Shown: positions 1-6,372 of the stretch, in pieces
How positions within the stretch are numbered: the stretch's first letter is position 1
Layout: every line of letters starts with the position of its first letter
From: Candidatus Aerophobetes bacterium Ae_b3b
GTDB taxonomy: Bacteria; Aerophobota; Aerophobia; Aerophobales; AE-B3A
Assembly (NCBI GenBank): GCA_005223085.1
Contig: NJBP01000051.1
Coordinates: forward strand, 1-14,393
Direction: 5' to 3'
DNA length: 14,393 nucleotides
Notes under the pieces: model-generated
What the model was told of the DNA's origin: nothing
Databases searched by the model: none
The model's input: the letters and a program-made list of their open reading frames with translations, nothing else
Position numbers and translations under genes: made by a program

Positions 1-639
1 AAGAATGGTTACCGGGAGAAAGTTTTCCTCATGACCAAGAACCACGGACGTGATGGAGTAGCGTTTCGGCAACAACTGGATGAAAGTCTCAGAAGACTTC
101 AGACCGACCAGATCGACCTGCTCCAATTCCATGAAATCATCCATGAGGGAGAGCCTGACCGGATCTTCTCCGAAGGTGCGATAGAGGAGGCAGTTAAAGC
201 ACGGGAGATCGGCAAGGTTAGGTTTATCGGTTTCACCGGCCACCGCTGGCCCCGCCTCCTGGGTCAGATGTTAGATAAGGATTTTCCCTGGGATACGATC
301 CAGTTTCCCACCAACCTGCTCGATAGGCACTACCGCAGTTTCACCAACGAGATCTTGCCCCGAGTGGCCGAGCGGAGGATGGGGATCATCGGGATGAAAA
401 GCCTCGCTGGTAGTCAGATCCTCAAGACTGGTGTGTCGCCCCAGGAGGCAATCACCTATGCCCTCTCCTTGCCCATCGATACCCTGGTGAGTGGGATAGA
501 CTCGCTTAAGGTTCTCGATCAGAACCTTACCATTGTCCGGAACTGGAAGCCGCTCTCAGAGGAGGGACAGAAGCATCTCCTGGAGCGGGTTGCCTCCTTT
601 GCACGTGATGGCCACCTTGAAGACTACAAGAGGACCTGA
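1..639 (+). CDS. Aldo/keto reductase, C-terminal part (5' truncated by window edge)
   Basis: The frame is open from the first base, so the gene starts before the window; 212 residues are visible. The protein is an NAD(P)H-dependent oxidoreductase of the aldo/keto reductase (AKR) TIM-barrel superfamily, cytosolic, substrate unknown. Visible family marks: the strand VFLMTK, whose Lys fits the catalytic lysine; DLLQFHE, whose His fits the active-site histidine; KVRFIGFTGH; and the late-barrel strand MGIIGMKSLAG followed by a region around TLVSGIDS that usually touches the cofactor. The catalytic Asp and Tyr would be in the missing N-terminal part. A 6-bp hairpin overlaps the stop codon (639-655) without a T run. 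The next gene has its own promoter, so this is probably a separate unit. The family call is secure; the substrate cannot be judged. Confidence 0.87.
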   Translation, partial: KNGYREKVFLMTKNHGRDGVAFRQQLDESLRRLQTDQIDLLQFHEIIHEGEPDRIFSEGAIEEAVKAREIGKVRFIGFTGHRWPRLLGQMLDKDFPWDTIQFPTNLLDRHYRSFTNEILPRVAERRMGIIGMKSLAGSQILKTGVSPQEAITYALSLPIDTLVSGIDSLKVLDQNLTIVRNWKPLSEEGQKHLLERVASFARDGHLEDYKRT

Positions 640-748
640 GAGAGGATCACTCTCTCCAAGAAGATGAGCAGATTTAAAGAGGCAGCGGTAAATTCCATCA
701 AAAAGAATCTCTACTAGCGCCTTGCAAACTTCTCTAAACTACGAGAGG

Positions 749-776
749 TTGACAACCACCGGGCTCTACCTAAAAT
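749..776 (+). promoter_or_regulatory. Sigma-70-type promoter for the glutaredoxin/FTR operon
   Basis: TTGACA at 749-754 is a perfect -35 box. After 16 bp comes TAAAAT (771-776, 5 of 6 matches to TATAAT). A start of transcription near 783 gives a leader of about 60 nt before the strong ribosome site GGAGGT (831-836) of the gene at 847. Predicted from sequence only. Confidence 0.55.
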
Positions 777-846
777 TATGCCCAGAGAATGCTATCCTCT
801 AACTTTGAAACGAAGCCTGATCTTCGTAAAGGAGGTGTAAGAGCTT

Positions 847-1125
847 ATGATGCAGCATGTACCCGGGGAAAATAAAGGAAAAATTACTCTTTATGCTCTA
901 AGTACCTGTGGGTGGTGTGAGAAAACTAAGAACTTTCTGGATAAGCTTGGAGTCGAGTACTCCTACGTGTACGTGGACCTTCTGGACGGTGAAGAACGAG
1001 AATCTGTTATGAATGAAGTTCGGCGTTGGAATCCCCATCGCTCTTTCCCCACTGTGGTTGCCAATGAGGAGACATGCATAGTAGGATACGATAAACAAAA
1101 GATCAAGGAGGCAATAGGGCTATGA
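847..1125 (+). CDS. Glutaredoxin-like thiol-disulfide redox protein
   Basis: This 92-aa protein has a thioredoxin-fold glutaredoxin signature. Strand [17 protein letters not shown] carries the redox pair Cys21-Gly-Trp-Cys24, followed by a helix, strand [13 protein letters not shown], and the segment SFPTVV with the expected cis-proline. It is cytosolic and should reduce disulfides or glutathione-like adducts. The ribosome site AAAGGAGGTG lies about 10 nt upstream. ATG codons at 847 and 850 are adjacent, so the start could be one codon later. The stop overlaps the next start by 4 bp (ATGA, 1122-1125), so the two genes are translationally coupled. The partner is a ferredoxin-dependent disulfide reductase, so this redoxin is probably its direct substrate rather than being reduced by an NADPH enzyme. 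The partner assignment is inference; the fold and active site are seen directly. Confidence 0.9.
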   Translation: MMQHVPGENKGKITLYALSTCGWCEKTKNFLDKLGVEYSYVYVDLLDGEERESVMNEVRRWNPHRSFPTVVANEETCIVGYDKQKIKEAIGL

Positions 1126-1625
1126 AGAGGAGGGAAGTACCGACCGAAGATATTCAGAAGCTCTACCAGAGGTTGAATCGTGAGGCGGAAGCTTCCGGGT
1201 ACCATCTTAACCTAGATGTGGAGTTCACCAAAGAGCTTGTAAAAGGTCTTCTGGTAAATGAGCAAAGATACGGGTATTGGGCCTGTCCTTGTAGGTTGGC
1301 ATCAGGAGTTAAGGAAAAAGATCGGGATATCATTTGTCCTTGTGACTACCGGGACCCCGATCTTACCGAATACGATCAATGCTACTGTGCACTATATGTA
1401 TCAGAGAAGGTTCTGAGAGGCGAAAAGACTACCGGCTCCATTCCCGAACGTCGCGGCGGGGCTCCAGAGCGCCCAAAAGGAAAAACCTCATCGAAAGCTC
1501 TTTCTGAACTTCCTCTTCCGGTATGGAGATGTCGGGTCTGTGGATACCTTTGCGCCAGGGAGACTCCTCCAGAGGCCTGCCCCATATGTAAAGCGAAAAG
1601 AGACAGATTTGAGAAGTTCACCTAA
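1122..1625 (+). CDS. Ferredoxin:thioredoxin reductase catalytic subunit fused to a rubredoxin domain
   Basis: The 167-aa protein has two parts. Residues about 8-95 are the FTR catalytic domain, with the three diagnostic cysteine pairs: Cys55-Pro-Cys57, Cys72-Pro-Cys74 and Cys87-Tyr-Cys89. Four of these hold a [4Fe-4S] cluster and two form the active disulfide. Spacings between pairs are 14 and 12 residues. After a polar, basic linker (about 98-133) comes a short rubredoxin-type FeS4 domain: Cys137-x2-Cys140 and Cys153-x2-Cys156, with one extra Cys144. The enzyme would pass electrons one at a time from ferredoxin, possibly via the rubredoxin iron, to the cluster and then to a protein disulfide. 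The overlapping glutaredoxin gene is the obvious acceptor. No separate FTR variable subunit is seen. The last 136 nt of the coding region recur almost exactly at 6209-6344. Confidence 0.9.
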   Translation: MKRREVPTEDIQKLYQRLNREAEASGYHLNLDVEFTKELVKGLLVNEQRYGYWACPCRLASGVKEKDRDIICPCDYRDPDLTEYDQCYCALYVSEKVLRGEKTTGSIPERRGGAPERPKGKTSSKALSELPLPVWRCRVCGYLCARETPPEACPICKAKRDRFEKFT

Positions 1626-1651
1626 GAACTGTTTTTCTTTACCATTTACCT
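1490..1651 (+). repeat. Direct repeat, copy A (rubredoxin end of the FTR gene)
   Basis: This 162-bp segment recurs at 6209-6370 at a constant offset of 4719 bp with no gaps. I count five mismatches. One lies in the 136 coding bases, where GCC becomes GCA and Ala is kept. Four lie in the 26 bases from the end of the stop codon onward. The copies diverge abruptly after 1651/6370. Confidence 0.95.
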
Positions 1652-1683
1652 GTTCCTTAATGCCTGGATAAGGTTACCCTGAA

Positions 1684-1914
1684 CTAATACACAAATAACC
1701 TTGCGATTTCTTTTAGAAGTTGCTCTGAGTTGACAGAGATAATTCCCGTCTCTCTAGCGAGATTAGATAAAGATATCTGCGGAAACTCGCCTTCTTCTCT
1801 CTTGTAGAATTGTTTACTCCTTACTCTAAAAGACCAATCGTCCTCAGCAAAATACACAAAACGCCAATTCTGATTCGAGGCTTTCAGAACAATAAAGCTC
1901 TTGCGGAAGTAGAT
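1684..1914 (-). pseudogene. Open reverse-strand remnant of an unrecognised gene
   Basis: The gap between the FTR gene and the molybdoprotein gene (1626-1954) holds a reverse-strand frame free of stops for 76 codons, ending in TAG at 1684-1686 and bounded upstream by TGA at 1915-1917. It has no ATG; an internal GTG would give only 57 residues. The translation is balanced and coding-like, with blocks such as NQNWRFVYFAEDDWSFRV and LSNLARETGIISV. I do not recognise a family. With no start codon or ribosome site, the most likely reading is the 3' remnant of a gene lost by rearrangement; a chance open frame is possible. A TTGACA at 1730-1735 on the forward strand has no partner -10 box. Confidence 0.3.
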
Positions 1915-1954
1915 TCAGATTAAAGAAGTAATAAGAATCCCTAGGAGGTTTTTG

Positions 1955-2635
1955 ATGAAATGGAGAATAAGAATTAATCTTTTACTCGTTTTTGTATGTA
2001 TATTCACCTCTGTTTTTTCTTGGATGTCGGTGAGAGAAACTCCGGCCAATGAAGTCAAAGAACTTCAGCCAGTAGAAATTAGAGAGTATGAAGGCGAAAA
2101 ACTCTCTTCCTCAAAAACGGGTTTCCGAGAGAATTCCATAAGAGGGCCTCAATATGTGAAGAAAGAGGACTATCAACTTGAGATCACCGGGCTTGTGAAA
2201 AGTCCTCTCACCTATACTTATGATGAGGTACTAGCATATGACCAATATAAGAAGGTTGTCACCCTTAATTGCGTAGAGGGATGGAGTGCAACGGTATTAT
2301 GGGAAGGTGTGCTGGTAAGAGATGTTATCGCAAATGCTGGTATTCTTCCCCAGGCGAAAGTAGTCATTTTTTATGCCTACGATGGGTATTCCACCTCTTT
2401 CCCGTTAGAGCTTATTTTGGATAATGATATCATAATGGCCCACAAGATGAACGAGGTAGCCCTTCCACCAGAAAGGGGCTTTCCTTTTGCGCTTGTTGCC
2501 GAGGAAAAGTGGGGTTACAAGTGGATAAAGTGGATAACCAAGATTGAACTATCCGATGATGTCAACTACCGAGGTTATTGGGAGAGTAGAGGATATGCCA
2601 ATACTGGCGACCTGGATAAGAGTTTCCTTGATTAG
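1955..2635 (+). CDS. Molybdopterin-dependent oxidoreductase, sulfite oxidase/MsrP-like fold
   Basis: This 226-aa protein belongs to the sulfite-oxidase-type molybdopterin superfamily. An N-terminal hydrophobic segment (about residues 5-23) is a signal peptide or anchor, so the protein acts outside the membrane. The core runs from about residue 70: YQLEITGLVKSPLTYTYDEV, then VTLNCVEGWSATVLWEGV, in which Cys106 is the expected molybdenum ligand, then ERGFPFALVAEEKWGYKWIKW and the closing RGYWESRGY. ATG at 1955 is preferred over the in-frame TTG at 1952 because AGGAGG (1943-1948) sits 6 nt before the ATG. There is no twin-arginine motif, although such cofactor proteins are usually exported folded by Tat. 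A membrane protein gene follows after 12 bp, like the MsrP/MsrQ pair. Substrate unknown; methionine sulfoxide or another S- or N-oxide is a guess. Confidence 0.85.
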   Translation: MKWRIRINLLLVFVCIFTSVFSWMSVRETPANEVKELQPVEIREYEGEKLSSSKTGFRENSIRGPQYVKKEDYQLEITGLVKSPLTYTYDEVLAYDQYKKVVTLNCVEGWSATVLWEGVLVRDVIANAGILPQAKVVIFYAYDGYSTSFPLELILDNDIIMAHKMNEVALPPERGFPFALVAEEKWGYKWIKWITKIELSDDVNYRGYWESRGYANTGDLDKSFLD

Positions 2636-2647
2636 TCTGGTAGATAG

Positions 2648-2908
2648 ATGATAAGAAAGATTAGCTTCCAGTTTATAAGAAAAGTAATAGGGTGGTCTTT
2701 ATTTGTCTTGATGGTTCTTTTTATTATCACCGGATTCGGTATTACTCAATTCAGAACTGTGGAAAGAATAACCTTAGGTCTTTTGGGCAAAGCCCTATCA
2801 TTCAAGGTTCATCTCAAATTATGGATACCCCTGATAATCCTATTATCCCTGCACATCATATTTAGATGTATCTGGGAGTCACTGAGAAAAAGAAGAGGCA
2901 GACAGTGA
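2648..2908 (+). CDS. Small two-helix membrane protein, putative heme-b partner of the molybdoprotein
   Basis: The 86-aa protein has two predicted membrane helices (about residues 14-34 and 55-73) and a basic tail ending RKRRGRQ. The second helix carries His55 and His69. This H-x13-H spacing is the one seen in four-helix b-type cytochromes that place one heme at each face of the membrane. The gene starts 12 bp after the molybdoprotein stop and is almost certainly co-transcribed with it. It probably anchors the enzyme or passes electrons to it from the quinone pool, as MsrQ does for MsrP. It is far smaller than MsrQ, so dimerisation would be needed to complete a heme site. A truncated homologue lies at 6465-6593, and a protein with the same H-x13-H layout is encoded at 9498-9707. 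DUF4405-like membership is a tentative guess. Confidence 0.7.
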   Translation: MIRKISFQFIRKVIGWSLFVLMVLFIITGFGITQFRTVERITLGLLGKALSFKVHLKLWIPLIILLSLHIIFRCIWESLRKRRGRQ

Positions 2909-3014
2909 CGCTATCTCTCCTTCTGTATACCAGAGTCTTCGGTGGATAGTGAAGTAGCAAAAGAGATAGAGAGTCTAATCCTGGTGAAAGAGAATCTAGA
3001 GTCAGAGAATAGAG

Positions 3015-3218
3015 ATGTTTCCAAGTAGAGAATTAATACAGATAGGTTTCTTGGCTAGTCTGGCAGCCGGTCTTGCCACCGGGGCCGGAGCTATGCTCTT
3101 TGTCGTCTGTGATGAACTCATCCCTGAGAGCCACCGAAAGGGCCACGAGCGAGACGCCACCTTCGGCCTCATAACCGGCTTCATCATTATGATGGTGCTG
3201 GATACGGTTCTGGGTTAG
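3015..3218 (+). pseudogene. ZIP-family metal transporter, C-terminal fragment
   Basis: The 67 codons encode the end of a ZIP (zinc/iron permease) transporter. The recognisable part is GAGAMLFVVCDELIPESHRK followed by a glycine-rich closing membrane helix ending MMVLDTVLG. Intact ZIP proteins are about 240-300 residues with eight helices; here only the last two or so remain. An in-frame TAG at 2997-2999 closes the frame upstream and the ATG at 3015 has no good ribosome site. It is therefore a remnant, and the fragment should not transport metal alone. It lies at the left edge of the HEPN/phosphoesterase cassette and supports the view that this was a rearrangement point. Confidence 0.75.
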
Positions 3219-3363
3219 TGGGGGATGATTGCTGAGAACTTATTGCAGATTGTAGAGCCAAAATCAGAAGATATCTTTTAATTCTTTCGAATAATCGGAA
3301 CCTCGTCATAATAAACTACCGCTTGGGCGAACTGGATGTCTTTTCTAGCGAAAGGAGGACGCC

Positions 3364-4590
3364 ATGAAGGCTTCGAATTCTCCGTCGGCTGAAGAAAGCA
3401 AAAGGAGAGGATTATTAGGGGCTCTTGATTTTCACCAGTGCTCAAAATCTAAAAAAGCAGAAGAAGTCGAGTATCAACTGTATAGTTGGGGTGAAGTTTA
3501 CGCTATTTTCTCTGGTGATCGCGGGCATTCAACAGAGGACCGGCATATTCTCAGGTGCTTACCCTTCAAGTTGTTCAGCTCTTCAATTCCCGAGGGTCCA
3601 TTACCGCAGAAGTTATGTTTAACCTTCAGAGCACCTCTCGAGACAAGGCACAAGGGGCATCTGGTTGGGAATTTTCCTCACGAAATAGCCAAGGAATTTA
3701 CTGCTTTTCTATCCCTTATTACACGTCGCAGGATTTTTGTCACAAAAAAGACCCGATCTGATGGTTTGCCCATGGAAGAGGAAGTGGAGCCGTATCAACA
3801 CTCACACTTTCAGGAAAAACAGAGGGATAAAATGATTAAACCAAAGGAAATCAAGCAACTCTTGGATAAGCTTCAGGCAATGGATGAACACATTGCCAAT
3901 GGTTTCATTTTAGGAATGCGACTATATCACTCAGCCACTGAAATGATGTACACGGAACCGGAGTTCTCCTATCTTCTTCTTATAGCGTGTCTAGAGGCGA
4001 TTTCTTCAGCTGTCTTTCGACAGTGGAGAGAGCCTGATGAACAAAAGTTTTTGGATTCGAGAATTCCGGGATGGAGGAAAATCGGAGGGGATCTGTGCTC
4101 AGAAAAAAGGGAAGAACTAAAGGCATTGTTATTGAAAAATGAGAGGTTTACGTTTCAGAAGCTCGCGGGCTTTGTTACGAAGAATGTACCTGAACATTTT
4201 TGGAAGGAAACTGAGGATGATGCAAAGCCGCATTATTTAACGAGAACAGTATGGCCTGACCCCAGTGATTCAGGCCCAGAGCACATTTTCTACTCACCTG
4301 CTACACTACAGGATTGGGAAAGAATAAAAAAAGAAGATTTGGTTCTAGTAATGAGAAACATTTATAAGGTAAGATCTCAGCTTATCCATAATGGAATTCG
4401 GCTACCGGAAAGTATAGTAATCGGACACTCCCGAGAGGTAGGTGCCGAGGCGTCTGTGGAATTGACCGAAGCTATTATGAAAAACAAGAGAAAAATAAGT
4501 TTGAACATTCCGCCTCTCTTGACTTTTGAGAAGTTGGTTAGCTATTCCATGGTGGAGTTTCTCCGTAAGTATCAAAATGCTGGGGTTTGA
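3364..4590 (+). CDS. HEPN-domain (ApeA-like) candidate ribonuclease or defence effector
   Basis: This 408-aa soluble protein has a strong ribosome site (GGAGG at 3354-3358, 5 nt before ATG). No membrane segment or signal is visible. The C-terminal half looks like a HEPN helical domain of the large ApeA-like kind: a helix FSYLLLIACLEAISSAVF at about 201-218, then YKVRSQLIHNG, where Arg337 and His342 form the R-x4-H motif of HEPN ribonucleases. The N-terminal 145 residues are a mixed strand/helix region with FPHEIAKEFTAFLSLITRRR, unassigned. HEPN proteins of this type often cut RNA in toxin-antitoxin, abortive-infection and other conflict systems. The gene lies 73 bp upstream of a phosphoesterase-ParB fusion on the same strand. 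I infer a two-gene system. The HEPN call rests on the motif and surrounding pattern, not on a profile search; the residue after Arg is Ser rather than the common Asn/His/Asp. Confidence 0.65.
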   Translation: MKASNSPSAEESKRRGLLGALDFHQCSKSKKAEEVEYQLYSWGEVYAIFSGDRGHSTEDRHILRCLPFKLFSSSIPEGPLPQKLCLTFRAPLETRHKGHLVGNFPHEIAKEFTAFLSLITRRRIFVTKKTRSDGLPMEEEVEPYQHSHFQEKQRDKMIKPKEIKQLLDKLQAMDEHIANGFILGMRLYHSATEMMYTEPEFSYLLLIACLEAISSAVFRQWREPDEQKFLDSRIPGWRKIGGDLCSEKREELKALLLKNERFTFQKLAGFVTKNVPEHFWKETEDDAKPHYLTRTVWPDPSDSGPEHIFYSPATLQDWERIKKEDLVLVMRNIYKVRSQLIHNGIRLPESIVIGHSREVGAEASVELTEAIMKNKRKISLNIPPLLTFEKLVSYSMVEFLRKYQNAGV

Positions 4591-4601
4591 AGACATATGA
4601 G

Positions 4602-4629
4602 TTGTAGAACGTTAGCACTTTTTTATACT
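4602..4629 (+). promoter_or_regulatory. Weak candidate promoter before the phosphoesterase gene
   Basis: TTGTAG (4602-4607, 3 of 6 matches to the -35 consensus) and TATACT (4624-4629, 5 of 6 matches to -10) are 16 bp apart. If real, the second gene of the cassette has its own transcript with a leader of about 28 nt as well as read-through from the HEPN gene. The poor -35 box keeps confidence low. Confidence 0.25.
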
Positions 4630-4649
4630 ACTTTCATATCCAATCCTCG

Positions 4650-4666
4650 AAGGAGTCAAGAAAATT
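4650..4666 (+). promoter_or_regulatory. Ribosome site and apparent ATT start codon
   Basis: AAGGAG at 4650-4655 is followed after 8 nt by ATT (4664-4666), then AAG ATA CTG GCT GTT TCT GAT. ATT stands exactly where related phosphoesterases begin with Met before KILAVSD. The in-frame codons back to the TAG at 4613-4615 include no ATG, GTG or TTG. The first TTG (4703) would remove strand 1 and the motif I aspartate. The start is therefore either a rare ATT initiator or a G-to-T change or error in ATG. Confidence 0.6.
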
Positions 4667-6127
4667 AAGATACTGGCTGTTTCTGATAAAATTGAACCCA
4701 CCTTGTACGAGTACTTCGATAAGAAAAGATATTCTGAAATAGATTTGATTCTTTCAGCCGGAGACTTAAGACCTGAGTATCTCTCTTTTTTAGTGGATAT
4801 GCTGAATAAACGCTGTTATTATGTGAGAGGCAACCACGACATAATATACAATGTGGAACCACCCTTGGGCTGCGTGGATATAGACGGGAAAGTGGTCAGT
4901 CATAAGGGTATTAGAATTCTTGGACTGGGAGGTTCTATGTGGTACGGGGGAAGGGGAGTTGAACATACTGATTGGCAAATGCGCTGGAAGGTATGGAAGG
5001 CAAGGTTCCAGATTTGGAGAAGGCGAGGAGTGGATATTGTTCTCACGCACGCTCCTCCCAAGGGTATTCATGATGGGAAAGACCTCTGTCACAGAGGATT
5101 TCGCTCTTTTCTCAAGCTAATTGAAAAATATAAACCCCGCTACCTGATTCATGGCCATGTTCACAAAAGTTATGGCTACAGTGAAGAAAAGATAACTCAG
5201 GTTCAAGAGACCAAGGTGGTAAACGTTCAGGGAAAACATGTTCTGGAGATACAGCCTCGCATGAGGAAGAAAATCACCAAAAAAGAAGGATGGTGGAATA
5301 CTGTCTTTAAGTTAAGGCAGGATTCCCTTAAATCCTTTTATGCGGAATCTCGGGCCCGAAAGTATCTTGATTCAATTGATAGAGGCATACAGACTGTCAA
5401 GTCAGATAACATCGTGGGGAGCGTAGGTAGACCTTTAGATTTCAGTAGGAATTTCTCTATCAAGGGTGTAGATGGAAAGCCTCACATTCAATCTAGAGTG
5501 AAAAGTATAGAAGAAGCCATGCAAGAAGGCAGGCCTCTTCCCGCAGTAGAGCTTTATAAAATTGATGATGAATACTATGTGTTGGACGGTCATCATCGCA
5601 TAATTGCTGCAAAAGGGCAGGGGCAGAAGTTTATTGATGCTCATATTGTCGAATATCTTCCTCTGGGTGATGACTCAAGAAGGCTTCTTATTCAAAAAAG
5701 AATCGAATTCGAGGATGAGACAGGACTGGGGGGGATCAACCTCTTGCATCGGCGGGATTACGATAAGCTACTACTTCAGATAAGGAACCATAAAAATCGT
5801 ATTGAGGAAAAGCTAAAAGAAAAGGTCACATTAAAGGAAGCAGCCCGAGATTGGTTTAGCGTATTCTACTGCCCGGTAACGGAGAAAATAAAGAAACTCA
5901 AGCTCAGGCAGTATTTTCCCAAAGCTACCATAGGGGACATGTATGTTTATTTGTGCGACCAGGCAAGGCTGCGCAGCGAAAAGAGGCTGGAGCATACCTG
6001 CAATTTGCCGGAAGCACTTGAGGAGATCGGCATACTGGCAAAGACTACCCAGATTATTCTTTTAGATGAGGGGTTTAAAGAAAGGACTATAAGAGCTTTT
6101 CGTTCTCTTTTTCGTCTGGGAAAATGA
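4664..6127 (+). CDS. Metallophosphoesterase fused to a ParB/DUF4032-like domain
   Basis: The protein has 487 residues if it starts at the ATT. Residues 2-205 are a calcineurin-like metallophosphoesterase: motif I at SD8, motif II at GD34, motif III at GNHD (Asn57, His58), then VDIVLTHAPP and YLIHGHVHKS supplying the late metal-binding histidines. Motif I is SDKIEP, so the usual D-x-H histidine is absent. After a basic linker, the segment from VGSVGRPLDF through PLPAVELYKI to YYVLDGHHRIIAA matches the ParB N-terminal/sulfiredoxin-like fold with its DGHHR loop. The remainder (FEDETGL, AARDWFSVFYCPVTEKI, then a helical tail) resembles DUF4032-type proteins. Such proteins could act on phosphoesters, nucleotides or nucleic acid; the substrate is unknown. 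It lies downstream of the HEPN gene. Domain 1 is secure, domain 2 likely, the DUF4032 link tentative. Confidence 0.75.
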   Translation: MKILAVSDKIEPTLYEYFDKKRYSEIDLILSAGDLRPEYLSFLVDMLNKRCYYVRGNHDIIYNVEPPLGCVDIDGKVVSHKGIRILGLGGSMWYGGRGVEHTDWQMRWKVWKARFQIWRRRGVDIVLTHAPPKGIHDGKDLCHRGFRSFLKLIEKYKPRYLIHGHVHKSYGYSEEKITQVQETKVVNVQGKHVLEIQPRMRKKITKKEGWWNTVFKLRQDSLKSFYAESRARKYLDSIDRGIQTVKSDNIVGSVGRPLDFSRNFSIKGVDGKPHIQSRVKSIEEAMQEGRPLPAVELYKIDDEYYVLDGHHRIIAAKGQGQKFIDAHIVEYLPLGDDSRRLLIQKRIEFEDETGLGGINLLHRRDYDKLLLQIRNHKNRIEEKLKEKVTLKEAARDWFSVFYCPVTEKIKKLKLRQYFPKATIGDMYVYLCDQARLRSEKRLEHTCNLPEALEEIGILAKTTQIILLDEGFKERTIRAFRSLFRLGK

Positions 6128-6208
6128 CGCTATGAGAGGCTACCTGCAATTCATTACTTAGTAAATTCACCCATTAATTGATTTAATAGGAAAGCAACAA
6201 AGAGGAGG

Positions 6209-6344
6209 ATCGAAAGCTCTTTCTGAACTTCCTCTTCCGGTATGGAGATGTCGGGTCTGTGGATACCTTTGCGCAAGGGAGACTCCTCCAGAGGCCTGCC
6301 CCATATGTAAAGCGAAAAGAGACAGATTTGAGAAGTTCACCTAA
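6209..6344 (+). pseudogene. Orphan rubredoxin domain, partial copy of the FTR-rubredoxin gene
   Basis: This is a second copy of the last 45 codons of the gene at 1122, including the stop. All four iron-binding cysteines and the protein sequence are kept; the single base change is silent. The frame stays open upstream to about 6165 but offers no ATG, GTG or TTG start, although a purine-rich GAGGAGG lies at 6202-6208. The FTR domain is missing. It is most likely a non-expressed remnant. A lone rubredoxin from a non-standard start is conceivable but unsupported. Confidence 0.8.
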
Positions 6345-6370
6345 GAGCTATTTTTCCCTACCATTTACCT
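6209..6370 (+). repeat. Direct repeat, copy B
   Basis: Second copy of 1490-1651, with five mismatches over 162 bp. Beyond 6370 the similarity jumps to a diverged copy of the molybdoprotein end, matching 2558 onward. About 900 bp present between the corresponding points of copy A is missing here. Confidence 0.95.
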
Positions 6371-6372
6371 TT

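Noticed and set aside
639-655. 6-bp hairpin overlapping the aldo/keto reductase stop codon
   Set aside because: AGAGAG/CTCTCT stem with a GATCA loop but no T run, so not a convincing terminator.
1730-1758. TTGACA on the forward strand upstream of the molybdoprotein gene
   Set aside because: No -10-like box at 15-19 bp, and it lies within an open reverse-strand frame; probably chance.
3282-3312. Possible promoter for the HEPN gene around CATAAT at 3307
   Set aside because: No acceptable -35 box at a normal distance.
5390-5680. Chromosome-partitioning ParB reading of the fused domain
   Set aside because: No ParA neighbour, no helix-turn-helix DNA-binding domain and no parS-like site are visible; only the N-terminal-type fold with DGHHR is present.
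6209-6344. Copy B rubredoxin as a functional stand-alone gene
   Set aside because: All four cysteines are kept, but no ATG, GTG or TTG is in frame upstream; only ATT or ATA would serve.
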